This document shows, piece by piece, positions 16,932 through 25,221 of a DNA stretch of 36,223 nt (the stretch's first letter is position 1; every line of letters begins with the position of its first letter). Both the position numbers and the translations under genes were made by a program. Below the pieces are notes generated by a model. It had not been told where the DNA came from and did no database searches. It was given only the letters and a program-made list of their open reading frames with translations. Source of the stretch: an uncultured Lachnospiraceae bacterium (GTDB lineage Bacteria > Bacillota > Clostridia > Lachnospirales > Lachnospiraceae); assembly GCA_902783395.1 (NCBI GenBank), contig CACZRA010000194.1, forward strand, positions 1-36,223, read 5' to 3'.

Positions 16932-16975
16932 ACTCACAGCGAGCCATTACATTACATCAACCAATAAATTTTATG

Positions 16976-17008
16976 ATCCCTCCGGTCTGTATGTCCGGGG
17001 GGATTTTT
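16976..17008 (+). terminator. Intrinsic terminator of the aldolase gene
   Basis: A 10-bp stem (ATCCCTCCGG with CCGGGGGGAT, one G-U pair) at 16976-16985 and 16995-17004 is followed by TTTTT. Confidence 0.85.
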
Positions 17009-17068
17009 ATGGCTGCGGGACTCAATGACCGGAGTATAAAGACGAAAAAAGCCGTAAAAAAGGGAGGA

Positions 17069-17100
17069 GCCCGATATCCTTACGGATATCGGGCATTTTT
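17069..17100 (+). terminator. Second intrinsic terminator
   Basis: A perfect 11-bp stem (GCCCGATATCC, loop TTAC, GGATATCGGGC) is followed by ATTTTT. It is 60 bases beyond the first terminator and either backs it up or ends a short separate transcript. Confidence 0.85.
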
Positions 17101-17157
17101 ATGAAAAAGTTTTTGTAATAACGAAGCTGTCTTATTTATTTATTTTATGTTACAAAG

Positions 17158-17163
17158 TATAAT
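17158..17163 (+). promoter_or_regulatory. Probable -10 box for the cyclophilin gene
   Basis: A perfect TATAAT in an AT-rich setting; the -35 region (TTTATT at 17135-17140) is weak. The leader would be about 100 nt. Confidence 0.45.
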
Positions 17164-17271
17164 GATCGAAAGTGAATAAATGATTTTACTCACATAAATG
17201 TTTTTTTAATGATTTATGAACAAATGATGAACGAGTGAAAAAACCAATATCACCCGGAACAGGAGGAAAAA

Positions 17272-17817
17272 ATGTCAGAAGAAAGGAAGAATCCGATAGT
17301 AACGTTTACAATGGAGGGGGGAGCGGAATTTAAGGCAGAGCTTTATCCGGAGGTCGCCCCCAATACAGTGAATAATTTTATCTCACTTGTGTCAAAAGGG
17401 TACTATGACGGACTTATTTTTCACAGGGTAATAAAGGGATTTATGATCCAGGGCGGAGATCCTGACGGAACGGGTATGGGAGGCCCCGGTTATTCCATAA
17501 AAGGAGAGTTTAAAAGCAACGGCTTTGACAATGATCTGAAACACACGGAAGGTGTTCTTTCCATGGCGAGATCCATGATGCCGGACAGTGCGGGTTCACA
17601 GTTTTTTGTAATGCATAAGACTTCCCCCCACCTTGACGGAGATTACGCGGCTTTCGGCAAAGTGACAGAAGGTATGGATGTCGTAAACGGGATAGCGGAA
17701 TGTGAAACAGACTGGAATGACAGACCTTTAAAGGAACAGAAGCTGAGTTCCGTCACGGTAGAAACATTTGGTGTAGCTTATCCGGAACCGGAAAGATCGA
17801 TGATACCCTCGCCATGA
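17272..17817 (+). CDS. Peptidyl-prolyl cis-trans isomerase, cyclophilin type
   Basis: A 181-residue cytoplasmic cyclophilin that speeds proline isomerisation during protein folding. The family core is clear: FHRVIKGFMIQGGDPDGTG, then MARSMMPDSAGSQFFVMH and the LDGDYAAFGKV segment. There is no signal peptide or lipobox, so it acts inside the cell. AGGAGG precedes the ATG at 17272. Confidence 0.95.
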   Translation: MSEERKNPIVTFTMEGGAEFKAELYPEVAPNTVNNFISLVSKGYYDGLIFHRVIKGFMIQGGDPDGTGMGGPGYSIKGEFKSNGFDNDLKHTEGVLSMARSMMPDSAGSQFFVMHKTSPHLDGDYAAFGKVTEGMDVVNGIAECETDWNDRPLKEQKLSSVTVETFGVAYPEPERSMIPSP

Positions 17818-17882
17818 ACAGTTTATTAAGCTTTGAGGGCTTCCACGGACAGGGAAAGCCGTATCTCCTGTACAAGGAATGA
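17814..17882 (+). CDS. Possible 22-residue ORF coupled to the cyclophilin stop codon
   Basis: An ATG overlapping the cyclophilin TGA (ATGA) opens a 22-codon frame ending KPYLLYKE. It has no ribosome-binding site of its own and no recognisable similarity. It may be chance or the remnant of a longer gene. Confidence 0.2.
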   Translation: MNSLLSFEGFHGQGKPYLLYKE

Positions 17883-17919
17883 AGAACAGTCACGAAACGG
17901 TCAGAACGTTAACAAATTA

Positions 17920-17948
17920 TTGACATTGACCTATGTTTGGACTACACT
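17920..17948 (+). promoter_or_regulatory. Promoter for the histone-like gene
   Basis: Perfect TTGACA (17920-17925), 17-base spacer, TACACT (17943-17948). It overlaps an in-frame ATG at 17933, so that ATG cannot be the real start. Confidence 0.7.
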
Positions 17949-17995
17949 TACCCAATAAAAATTCATTTTTCATTGATTTTGGAAGGGAGAATACA

Positions 17996-18616
17996 ATGGC
18001 GATCATCAAAAGGGCAGTTGCTTCCGCTGCAAACGAGAAGCCTGCAAACGGAGTGGTAAAGATAAACTCCATTGAGGAACCGAAAGCAAAACAGAAGGCT
18101 GAGGCTGCGGCAGCAGACAAAACGGCAAAGTCCACGGAAGCTGCAAAGGCAGTTAAGAAGGCACCGGCAAAGAAGACAGCAGCAAAGGCACCGGCAAAGA
18201 AGCCTGCATCAGCTGCTAAGAGTACGGCAGCAAAGCCTATAGAAAAGAAGGCCGAGACCAAGGCTCCCGCAAAGAAGACGGCAGTAAAGAAGACGGCGGC
18301 ACCGGCAAAGAAGGCACCGGCAGCAAAGAAAACAGAAGCAAAGAAGACGGTTGCAAAGAAGGCTCCGGCCAAGACAGCAGCAAAGAAGCCCGCAGCTGCA
18401 GCAAAGGCAGCGGCTCTTAAGGCTGAGCTTACAGTTGAGTTCAACGGACGCAGTGTCAAGAAGGAAGAGATCGATCAGGCATTTGAGGGCGTCTGGACAT
18501 ATGATATGCAGCGCAAGATGTCTGAGGTAAAGAAGGTGGATTATTATTTAAAGCCCGAAGAATCAGCTGTTTACTTTGTAGTCAACGACGGTACAGAGGG
18601 ACGCTTTGAGATTTAA
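17996..18616 (+). CDS. Histone H1-like Ala/Lys-rich protein with C-terminal DUF6465-like domain
   Basis: Residues about 30-140 of 206 consist almost wholly of Ala, Lys and Pro with repeated APAKK/KKTA units, like eukaryotic H1 tails and bacterial HU or histone-H1 tails, and so likely bind DNA or RNA non-specifically. The last 65 residues (ELTVEFNGRSVKKEEI through YYLKPEESAVYFVVND) form a small globular domain that I recognise as the Lachnospiraceae DUF6465 type, of unknown function. The start at 17996 has AAGGGAG upstream. A terminator hairpin follows, but it lies inside the beginning of the next gene. A role in nucleoid organisation is inference. Confidence 0.8.
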   Translation: MAIIKRAVASAANEKPANGVVKINSIEEPKAKQKAEAAAADKTAKSTEAAKAVKKAPAKKTAAKAPAKKPASAAKSTAAKPIEKKAETKAPAKKTAVKKTAAPAKKAPAAKKTEAKKTVAKKAPAKTAAKKPAAAAKAAALKAELTVEFNGRSVKKEEIDQAFEGVWTYDMQRKMSEVKKVDYYLKPEESAVYFVVNDGTEGRFEI

Positions 18617-20336
18617 GCCAGAGTCTGACAATACCTTTGATGGAGCCGGTGGCATACGCCGCCGGCTCGTTTTAAATATAATCTCTGTTGCGGTCATTCT
18701 ATATACATTTTTTTTTCTGATATCAATATGCAGAGTTTCCTTTTCGGGCAGTCATATTCCGAACGAATACAGGGAAGCCGCGAATTTTGATCTTACCCTG
18801 TCGTTTATAAAGGGAGAAAATCCTTATACGCTCGATAACTTGAACGGCGAGGTACCCGCCTGCGTTTTCCAGTATGGGCCGTTGTTTTCGCTTTTGACGG
18901 CCGGCATCCATTTCCTGATACCCTTTATCGATATTTTTACGCTTCATTATGCAGTGGCTTTTTTATGTATTCTGGCGGCTGCGATAATGGCATCATATAT
19001 TGCAGCTGAAAACTCACAGACACTTTTGCCTCCTGCCTGCGTTTTTCTTTTTACCATCGCCTGTACATGGAGATACGGGTATATAAACGCGGTTCCCGAT
19101 ACACTCGGGGTTACGCTTCTGGTGCTCATTTTCTTTATAGAGACAAGAAAAAAGATATTTCCGAAGGAATATGCGGAGGCTGCGGTCGCAGTGGCTCTTT
19201 TATATACCAAACAGTATTTTATAATCATTGCGCTGAGTCTTTTCATATATAAGCTGATAACGGACAAAAAAGCGTGGATAAGGCTTTCGGTTTCGGGGAT
19301 CCTGATACTTTCGGCATCTGTTATCATACTGAATATTACCTGTCCGCTGTTTTTTACATATACTGTCCTGATAGTTCACGGTGTATCGGGGCAGTCGGTT
19401 GCATCAACCCATCCGCTGTTTTCCGGCATACTCTTTCCGGCGGCCGGACGGATCAGCCTGCTTTCTTCGGCGGTTCAACAGGAGCTTCCGTCTACGGGCT
19501 GGGCTTTTGAGATCATGCAGCTAAAGAGTCTTTCGGGTATTTTCATTTTCGTATTTGCCGGCATGCTGACGGGAGTCATAAGAGCCTTTGCTTCGAGGAC
19601 ACCGAGATTTTTTGCGAGCAGGCTTTTTGTGATCCATTCACTGGTCGCGTCCGCCGCTCTGTTATATCTCGGTCAGAATGACGGAGCATGGCTTTCGTAT
19701 TATCTGCAGCTTCTTATGCCGGCGGTGGTGATCTATTCTTTTATTTCGATAGAAAAGGATGTGCTTGATGAAGGTATGAAACGTATATATAAGGCGGCAT
19801 ATATCCTTCTTATGCTTTTCATGGTGATGTATACCACATACAGGATGGATTCGAGACTTCCGTATTTTGAAAAGGATGACACGGTTTTGGCGGAATGGGA
19901 TAAGGCATACAGATACTGTGACGCGTATGCTTCATCCGGTGAAATACTCTACAGGGCTCCGCTTGGGATAAATGCCCTTGCTGAAGGAAGATATCTGTAT
20001 GACAACGGTCATGAGATGGCGATACACCAACGTTTCCTTGATGAGTATAACGGGAGTGCCTTTTACCGGATGCTTTTTCCGTATGGCGGACAGCTTATGG
20101 AACAGCATCTCAGATATCGTGAGATAATGAGGAAAAAGATCCTGAATAAGGAATACAGTCTTGTTTTTGATACGGATGTTGACGGGGAGCTGGTAAGTAC
20201 CGGTGATCTCGAGGCGGGAGGATATGTTAAGCTTGATACACTGTCTCTTGATATGGGGTGGGCCTCATATGATATTGATCTCTGGATCCCGTCAGACGGA
20301 GATAAGCCATCCTTCGTGACAGAGGGTTGGACCTGA
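18606..20336 (+). CDS. GT-C type membrane glycosyltransferase-like protein
   Basis: The 576-residue protein has about ten hydrophobic helices and a soluble C-terminal part of about 150 residues. The first external loop (ANFDLTLSFIKGENPYT, then VFQYGPLF) resembles polyprenyl-phosphate-sugar-dependent GT-C enzymes of the ArnT/GT39/GT87 kind, with acidic residues placed as in the catalytic loop. It would add a sugar to a lipid or surface polymer on the outer face of the membrane; the substrate is unknown. The best start is TTG 18606, with AGAGGG five bases upstream, overlapping the histone-like gene by 11 bases; no in-frame ATG or GTG lies near the first helix. A terminator-like hairpin sits within codons 13-23. 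Confidence 0.7.
   Translation: MRFKPESDNTFDGAGGIRRRLVLNIISVAVILYTFFFLISICRVSFSGSHIPNEYREAANFDLTLSFIKGENPYTLDNLNGEVPACVFQYGPLFSLLTAGIHFLIPFIDIFTLHYAVAFLCILAAAIMASYIAAENSQTLLPPACVFLFTIACTWRYGYINAVPDTLGVTLLVLIFFIETRKKIFPKEYAEAAVAVALLYTKQYFIIIALSLFIYKLITDKKAWIRLSVSGILILSASVIILNITCPLFFTYTVLIVHGVSGQSVASTHPLFSGILFPAAGRISLLSSAVQQELPSTGWAFEIMQLKSLSGIFIFVFAGMLTGVIRAFASRTPRFFASRLFVIHSLVASAALLYLGQNDGAWLSYYLQLLMPAVVIYSFISIEKDVLDEGMKRIYKAAYILLMLFMVMYTTYRMDSRLPYFEKDDTVLAEWDKAYRYCDAYASSGEILYRAPLGINALAEGRYLYDNGHEMAIHQRFLDEYNGSAFYRMLFPYGGQLMEQHLRYREIMRKKILNKEYSLVFDTDVDGELVSTGDLEAGGYVKLDTLSLDMGWASYDIDLWIPSDGDKPSFVTEGWT
18643..18673 (+). terminator. Terminator-like hairpin inside the start of the glycosyltransferase gene
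   Basis: An 11-bp stem (18643-18653 with 18658-18668, one G-U pair, loop ATAC) is followed by GTTTT. It ends the histone-like transcript in part. Ribosomes translating from TTG 18606 would melt it, so it may act as an attenuator. A TATAAT follows at 18677-18682, but no suitable start codon lies downstream of it. Confidence 0.75.
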
Positions 20337-20342
20337 CAGGGT

Positions 20343-20371
20343 TTGAAGTCCTCTATTATAAGTGTTATTAT
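20343..20371 (+). promoter_or_regulatory. Promoter for the ech-hyp hydrogenase operon
   Basis: TTGAAG (20343-20348), 17-base spacer and TATTAT (20366-20371) with an extended TGT in front. The start site would be near 20378, about 40 nt before the first gene. Confidence 0.6.
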
Positions 20372-20418
20372 AGGTTTTAGTTGTTTTTGTACGTATTGAT
20401 CAAACAAGGGGGAGCGGT

Positions 20419-22398
20419 TTGCCGGTTTTGGCGTTTCTTATATTATTTCCGTTTGCGATCGCCTTTATCCTTTTTTTTCTGAAGAAGGATTCAAAGGGGC
20501 GTTCTTTTGTTGTCATATCCGGAGGGCTGGCAGAGCTTGCGGGTTCTGTCCTTTTTGCGGCGGATAATCTGATGAATCATGACATGGAAATGGGGACCTA
20601 CTATCTTAAGGAAACCCATATGACCGATATGTTCATTGCGGCATTGGAGCTTTGTCTTATGCTGCTCGTCATTTTTCTTTCGGTAAAATATAAAAAGTAT
20701 TATGTGATACTGCTTTCGGCTCTCGGAACCCTGCCGGTCCTTTATATGGATATTTCCGGAGCCGCAGAAACAACAGCATCGCATTTCAAGGTGGATCATC
20801 TGACACTTATCATGGTGCTAGTAGTGGGTGTGGTAGGTTCTCTTATCTGTATCTATGCTGTGGGATATATAAGGGATTATCATCATCACCATACGGAATT
20901 TACGGACCGGTCGGGGTATTTTCTTTCCCTGCTTTTTGTATTTCTCGGGGCCATGATGGGTCTTATAAGCTCTGATAATCTCATGTGGATGTATTTCTTC
21001 TGGGAGATAACATCGGTCTGCTCTTTCCTTCTGATAGGATATTCAAGGACTGCGGAGGCGGTCAATAATTCCTTCAGGGCCTTGTGGATGAATCTTCTCG
21101 GCGGATGCGGCTTCATGGCGGCTATCGTTTTCTGTATCTATGTTATGGAGATAACCAATATCTCCCAGCTGCTGTTGTTTACAACAATGCCGGTGCTTGC
21201 AATATTTCCGGTGGCGATGCTTTCGTTTGCGGCGCTCACAAAGTCCGCACAGATGCCCTTCAGCAGATGGCTTCTGGGGGCAATGGTAGCGCCTACACCG
21301 ACATCGGCACTCCTGCATTCCGCTACCATGGTCAAAGCGGGGGTGTACCTGCTTTTGAGGCTTTCGCCTGTTATGTATGAAACGTATGTGGGGACGATGG
21401 TCACGGCGATAGGAGGATTTACTTTCTTTGCGGCATCGCTTCTTGCCATAACGGTATCGGACGGAAAGAAGGTGCTTGCATATTCCACGATATCAAATCT
21501 CGGACTCATCACGGCTGCTGCAGGATGCGGTATGGCGGAGGCTGTATGGGCAGGGATAATGCTCCTCATATTCCACGCAGTTACCAAATCAATGATGTTC
21601 ATGTCAGTCGGGGCGTATGAAAATTCCACCGGCAGCAGGGATGTGGAGGATATGCATGGAATGATAGTGAGGTATCCGAAGCTTGCCTTTGTGATGACTA
21701 TAGGTATTTTCGGCATGTCAGTGGTGCCGATGGGAATGTGTGTAGCAAAATGGGCAGCGCTCAAGGCCTTTATTGATACAGGAAATATATATCTTATCCT
21801 GTTTTTATGCTTTGGTTCGGCGTCCACTCTTTTCTACTGGATCAAATGGCTCGGAAAGATATTCAGCGTGTCAAAGGGATCAAAAAGACATGAGGATACC
21901 GTGCACGGCAGTGAATGGGTCGCTATCTATCCGCTTTCGGCCATAGCTGTTATACTTTGCCTGGTATACCCGTTTATAAGCAGGTTTTCAGTCACTCCTT
22001 ATATTCAGAATGCTTTCAGCGGGTCATTGAACCGGCTTGTTTCCGCTGCTACTGCTGACAGTCTGTTGGGATCGACTGACAATATCGTCGCTATAAGCAC
22101 GGAGGATTTTGTTATCATGGGAGTCATGCTGATCTGCATGTGCATACTGCCACTCGCGATGAAATATGTGAACAGTGTACAGGAGAGACGGGTAATGTCG
22201 TATATGTCCGGATTCAATACGGGAGATGACAGAAGCTTTTATGACAGCTTCGGAAATGAGCGCGGGCAGTATCTTTCAAACTGGTATATGAATGATATTT
22301 TCGGTGAGAAAAAGATACTGGCCGCATGTCTTATGATCACGGCTGCGTTTCTTGTGGTAATGATGGGAATATGTACCATGGGAGGACTTTTCCTATGA
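20419..22398 (+). CDS. echA: Ech hydrogenase subunit A, NuoL-like ion-translocating subunit
   Basis: A 659-residue integral membrane protein of the complex I antiporter family (NuoL/HycC/EchA). It has some fifteen hydrophobic helices and typical conserved stretches: MWMYFFWEITSVCSFLLIG with the key Glu, TKSAQMPFSRWLLGAMVAPTPTSALLHS (in part), MVKAGVYLLLR, and the Lys-containing HAVTKSMMFM. It should move H+ or Na+ when ferredoxin electrons reduce protons to H2. It is the first gene of the operon and starts at TTG 20419 behind AAGGGGGAG. The gene order that follows (A to F) is the same as in Methanosarcina barkeri Ech. Confidence 0.92.
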   Translation: MPVLAFLILFPFAIAFILFFLKKDSKGRSFVVISGGLAELAGSVLFAADNLMNHDMEMGTYYLKETHMTDMFIAALELCLMLLVIFLSVKYKKYYVILLSALGTLPVLYMDISGAAETTASHFKVDHLTLIMVLVVGVVGSLICIYAVGYIRDYHHHHTEFTDRSGYFLSLLFVFLGAMMGLISSDNLMWMYFFWEITSVCSFLLIGYSRTAEAVNNSFRALWMNLLGGCGFMAAIVFCIYVMEITNISQLLLFTTMPVLAIFPVAMLSFAALTKSAQMPFSRWLLGAMVAPTPTSALLHSATMVKAGVYLLLRLSPVMYETYVGTMVTAIGGFTFFAASLLAITVSDGKKVLAYSTISNLGLITAAAGCGMAEAVWAGIMLLIFHAVTKSMMFMSVGAYENSTGSRDVEDMHGMIVRYPKLAFVMTIGIFGMSVVPMGMCVAKWAALKAFIDTGNIYLILFLCFGSASTLFYWIKWLGKIFSVSKGSKRHEDTVHGSEWVAIYPLSAIAVILCLVYPFISRFSVTPYIQNAFSGSLNRLVSAATADSLLGSTDNIVAISTEDFVIMGVMLICMCILPLAMKYVNSVQERRVMSYMSGFNTGDDRSFYDSFGNERGQYLSNWYMNDIFGEKKILAACLMITAAFLVVMMGICTMGGLFL

Positions 22399-23267
22399 CT
22401 ATGATCGGTATGATCGCGGTTATCATATATCTGGTGATATCCCCGTTAATAGCATGTCTGATCTCGGGAGTGGACAGGGTCGTTACCGCGCGGATGCAGG
22501 GCAGAAAAGGACCTAAGCTTATGCAGCCCTGGTATGACATAGTGAAGCTTTTCGCCAAGGAAGCTACTTCGGTAAATGATATGCAGAAGATACTGGTCAT
22601 GGCGCACTGCTTTTTTGCTATCTTCAGCGGAGCGGTTTTTTTCGCAGGAGGAGACATCCTGCTCGTTCTTTTTGCGCTTACCATGGCGGAGGTATTTCTT
22701 GTTCTTGCCGCATACAGTGTAAATGCCGCATATTCAGAGCTGGGGGCGCAGAGGGAGCTGCTGCAGATGATGGCCTACGAACCAATGACGCTCCTTACGG
22801 CTGTGGGATTTTACCTTTCGACAGGATCCTTTAAGGTTGAGGATATAATAAAGACCGATATTCCGCTCATAATAAAGATGCCGGGCTTTTTTATAGGATT
22901 TTGTTTTATTCTTGTTATCAAGATGCGGAAATCACCGTTTGATCTGGCTACCTCGCATCATGCGCACCAGGAAGTCATAAAGGGACTTACAGGAGACCTG
23001 TCCGGACCTGTTTACGGCTTTTCAGAGCTTGCTGAGCTGTACGAAGAGGTTTTGATGCTCGGGATAGTGGGACTGTTTTTTGTGACGTCCGATCCCCTGA
23101 GCCTTGCAGGGGCTGCGGCCGCGATAATAATTGTGATGTTTTGTATGTCGCTTACAGACAATATCTTCCCAAGAGTAAAATGGGAGGGAATGCTCAAGGC
23201 GGCATGGATCGTGACGTTTTTTGCGGGAGGCGCGAACCTCGTCGTTCTTTCGCTTTTGAACCGATAA
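22395..23267 (+). CDS. echB: Ech hydrogenase subunit B, NuoH-like membrane subunit
   Basis: A 290-residue membrane protein of the NuoH/HycD/EchB family that docks the hydrogenase module to the membrane arm. VVTARMQGRKGPKLMQPWYDIVKL and RKSPFDLATSHHAHQE are the family signatures facing the cytoplasm; seven to eight hydrophobic helices are visible. The start at 22395 overlaps the echA stop (ATGA); an open frame continues further upstream but lies inside echA. Confidence 0.94.
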   Translation: MTMIGMIAVIIYLVISPLIACLISGVDRVVTARMQGRKGPKLMQPWYDIVKLFAKEATSVNDMQKILVMAHCFFAIFSGAVFFAGGDILLVLFALTMAEVFLVLAAYSVNAAYSELGAQRELLQMMAYEPMTLLTAVGFYLSTGSFKVEDIIKTDIPLIIKMPGFFIGFCFILVIKMRKSPFDLATSHHAHQEVIKGLTGDLSGPVYGFSELAELYEEVLMLGIVGLFFVTSDPLSLAGAAAAIIIVMFCMSLTDNIFPRVKWEGMLKAAWIVTFFAGGANLVVLSLLNR

Positions 23268-23293
23268 TAATGCTGGTCATCGGAGGTGCTTAG

Positions 23294-23797
23294 ATGAGGA
23301 TCTCAAAAAGTCCATGGCTGCTCCATTATGACGGGAGCAGCTGCAATGGGTGTGATATAGAGGTATTGGCGGCTACAACTCCAAGATTTGATGTGGAGCG
23401 CTTTGGGATAATAAATACGGGCAATCCCAGACATGCGGATATTTTTCTCTGTACGGGAGGCGTTAATTCACAGAATAAGGATGTAGTGCGTCAGATATAT
23501 GATCAGATGCCCGATCCCAAGGTCGTGCTTGCCTGCGGGATCTGTGCCTGTGACGGAGGGATATTTAAGGACTGTTATAATATAATGGGCGGCACGGATA
23601 CGGTGATCCCCGTGGATGTGTATGTACCCGGATGCGCCGTAAGACCGGAAGCGCTTATAGACGGGGTTGTGAAGGCGCTTAAGCTGCTTGACGAAAAGGC
23701 TGAAAAGATGAAACGGGGAGAATATAAGAGCCTGACCTCGGCAGAATATGAGGCCGCACGCAGGCAGGATGCGGCTGAGGAGAAGAACAATGCTTGA
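23294..23797 (+). CDS. echC: Ech hydrogenase small subunit C, NuoB-like
   Basis: A 167-residue electron-transfer subunit carrying one [4Fe-4S] cluster next to the nickel site. Cysteines C17 and C20 (SSCNGCD), C84 (CGICACDGG) and C114 (VPGCAVRPEA) match the NuoB-type ligands. The length and the absence of a Tat signal fit group 4 hydrogenases rather than uptake enzymes. GGAGG precedes the ATG. The last 30 residues are charged (Lys/Glu/Ala-rich), a common extension. Its end overlaps echD by 8 bases. Confidence 0.95.
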   Translation: MRISKSPWLLHYDGSSCNGCDIEVLAATTPRFDVERFGIINTGNPRHADIFLCTGGVNSQNKDVVRQIYDQMPDPKVVLACGICACDGGIFKDCYNIMGGTDTVIPVDVYVPGCAVRPEALIDGVVKALKLLDEKAEKMKRGEYKSLTSAEYEAARRQDAAEEKNNA

Positions 23798-24122
23798 AAA
23801 CCTGGAAGAGATCGAACTCATAGGGCTGCTCAATAAGGCCAAGGAGATAAAAAATGACGGATACAGGGTCATGCAGATCTGTGCGACAAAGATCGAGGAT
23901 GATTATGAGCTCCTTTATACCTTCGGACGGGGATATGATATCAGACATATAAAGACGGTCATTTCTCCGGGAGTTCATGTGCCGAGCGTGTCGGATATTT
24001 TTCCCGCGGCTTTTCTCTATGAAAATGAAATGCATGATCTGTTCGGAATAGCGATCGACGGAATAAACCATGACTATAAGGGCGGGTTGTACCGTACTGC
24101 GGTAGAGACACCGTTTGCCTGA
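23790..24122 (+). CDS. echD: Ech hydrogenase subunit D, NuoC-like
   Basis: A 110-residue homologue of NuoC/EchD, a structural subunit without cofactors that packs against the large subunit. The conserved C-terminal half reads SVSDIFPAAFLYENEMHDLFGI and ends in the HDYKGGLYRT motif. The start is ATG 23790 with GAGGAG ahead, within the end of echC; a longer frame upstream lies in echC and is ignored. Confidence 0.92.
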   Translation: MLENLEEIELIGLLNKAKEIKNDGYRVMQICATKIEDDYELLYTFGRGYDIRHIKTVISPGVHVPSVSDIFPAAFLYENEMHDLFGIAIDGINHDYKGGLYRTAVETPFA

Positions 24123-24134
24123 TCGGAGGAAGAA

Positions 24135-25217
24135 ATGGCAGGAAAAAGAAGTGTTATCCCATTCGGACCGCAGCATCCGGTTTTACCGGAGCCCATACAT
24201 ATAGATCTTATAACCGAGGATGAAAAGGTTGTAGAAGCTGTCCCCTCCATAGGCTTTGTCCACAGAGGACTGGAGCAGCTCGTTACAAAAAAGGACTTCG
24301 GCGAGATGGTTTATGTGGCGGAAAGGATCTGCGGGATATGCTCTTTCGGACACGGATACGGATATGTTAATGCCATAGAGCATATTATGGACATACATCC
24401 CACGGACAGGGCGAGATTTATACGCACCATGCTCTTTGAACTGTCGCGTATGCATTCTCATATACTGTGGCTCGGTCTCATGGCAGATGCATTCGGGTTT
24501 GAGAGCCTTTTCATGGAGACCTGGAAATACAGGGAAAAGATCCTTGATATGCTCGAGGCGGCAACGGGCGGTAGAGTCATCTTTTCCATTATCAGGATAG
24601 GCGGCCTGAGGAAGGATGTTCCGGATGAAGTCATGCAGGGGTTCCTGCCTGAGCTTGATAAGGTGGTCGAGGGGATAAAAAGCTGTGAGAAGGTGTTCCT
24701 GTCAGATCCGGCTGTTTTAAGCCGTTTGAAGGGAATAGGTTATCTTTCAAAGGAGGACGCCATAGCGCTTGGATGTGAGGGACCTTTTCTTCGGGCCTCC
24801 GGTGTGGATACGGATAACAGGATGAGGGGCTACGCGGCATACAGCTCCGTTGATTTCGATATCATCACCTCAGACGAGGGGGATTCCTATGCGAGGTGTT
24901 ATGTACGTATACAGGAGATATACCAGTCGGCGTCCATTATCAGACAGTGTATTGAGAAGATGCCAAAAGAAGGAATATATGTACCGATCAAGGGATTTCC
25001 AAACGGGGAATATATGACGGTCATTGAACAGCCGAGAGGCGGTGCCTGTTATTATGTACATTCCTCGGGGAGGAAATTCATAGAACGGATGAGAGTCAGG
25101 ACACCAACCTTTGCAAATATCCCTGCTCTGACAAAGACACTGCAGGGATGCGATGTGGCTGATGTTCCCATACTGGTGGTTACGATAGACCCGTGCATAT
25201 CCTGTACTGAGAGATAA
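24135..25217 (+). CDS. echE: Ech [NiFe] hydrogenase large (catalytic) subunit E, NuoD-like
   Basis: The subunit holding the NiFe site. The N-terminal ligand pair is in ERICGICSFGH (C66, C69) and the C-terminal pair in DPCISCTER (C354, C357), so this is a true hydrogenase and not a NuoD that has lost its nickel ligands. The 360-residue protein stops right after CTER; the C-terminal peptide that maturation proteases remove from many hydrogenases is absent, as known for Ech and CooH enzymes. GGAGGAAG precedes the ATG. It lies between echD and echF with gaps of 12 and 4 bases. Confidence 0.97.
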   Translation: MAGKRSVIPFGPQHPVLPEPIHIDLITEDEKVVEAVPSIGFVHRGLEQLVTKKDFGEMVYVAERICGICSFGHGYGYVNAIEHIMDIHPTDRARFIRTMLFELSRMHSHILWLGLMADAFGFESLFMETWKYREKILDMLEAATGGRVIFSIIRIGGLRKDVPDEVMQGFLPELDKVVEGIKSCEKVFLSDPAVLSRLKGIGYLSKEDAIALGCEGPFLRASGVDTDNRMRGYAAYSSVDFDIITSDEGDSYARCYVRIQEIYQSASIIRQCIEKMPKEGIYVPIKGFPNGEYMTVIEQPRGGACYYVHSSGRKFIERMRVRTPTFANIPALTKTLQGCDVADVPILVVTIDPCISCTER

Positions 25218-25221
25218 ATAT

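Larger units (their letters stand above)
16932..17271. other. 340-base intergenic region after the aldolase gene
   Basis: It contains two terminator hairpins in tandem (16976-17008 and 17069-17100) and then an AT-rich stretch with a likely promoter for the cyclophilin gene. I see no open frame with a ribosome-binding site. Confidence 0.8.

Noticed and set aside
17917..18459. Long minus-strand open frame with an Ala/Phe-rich membrane-like translation
   Set aside because: It is the mirror of the Ala/Lys-rich repeats of the histone-like gene; codon bias on the plus strand and the plus-strand promoter and RBS show that strand is coding.
18677..18682. TATAAT after the terminator as a separate promoter for the glycosyltransferase
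   Set aside because: No in-frame ATG, GTG or TTG lies between it and the first membrane helix, so a message from there could not make the full protein; kept only as a note.
20351..20372. AT-rich imperfect hairpin after the glycosyltransferase gene as a terminator
   Set aside because: The stem is A/T only with a mismatch; the same bases make a better extended -10 promoter for echA.
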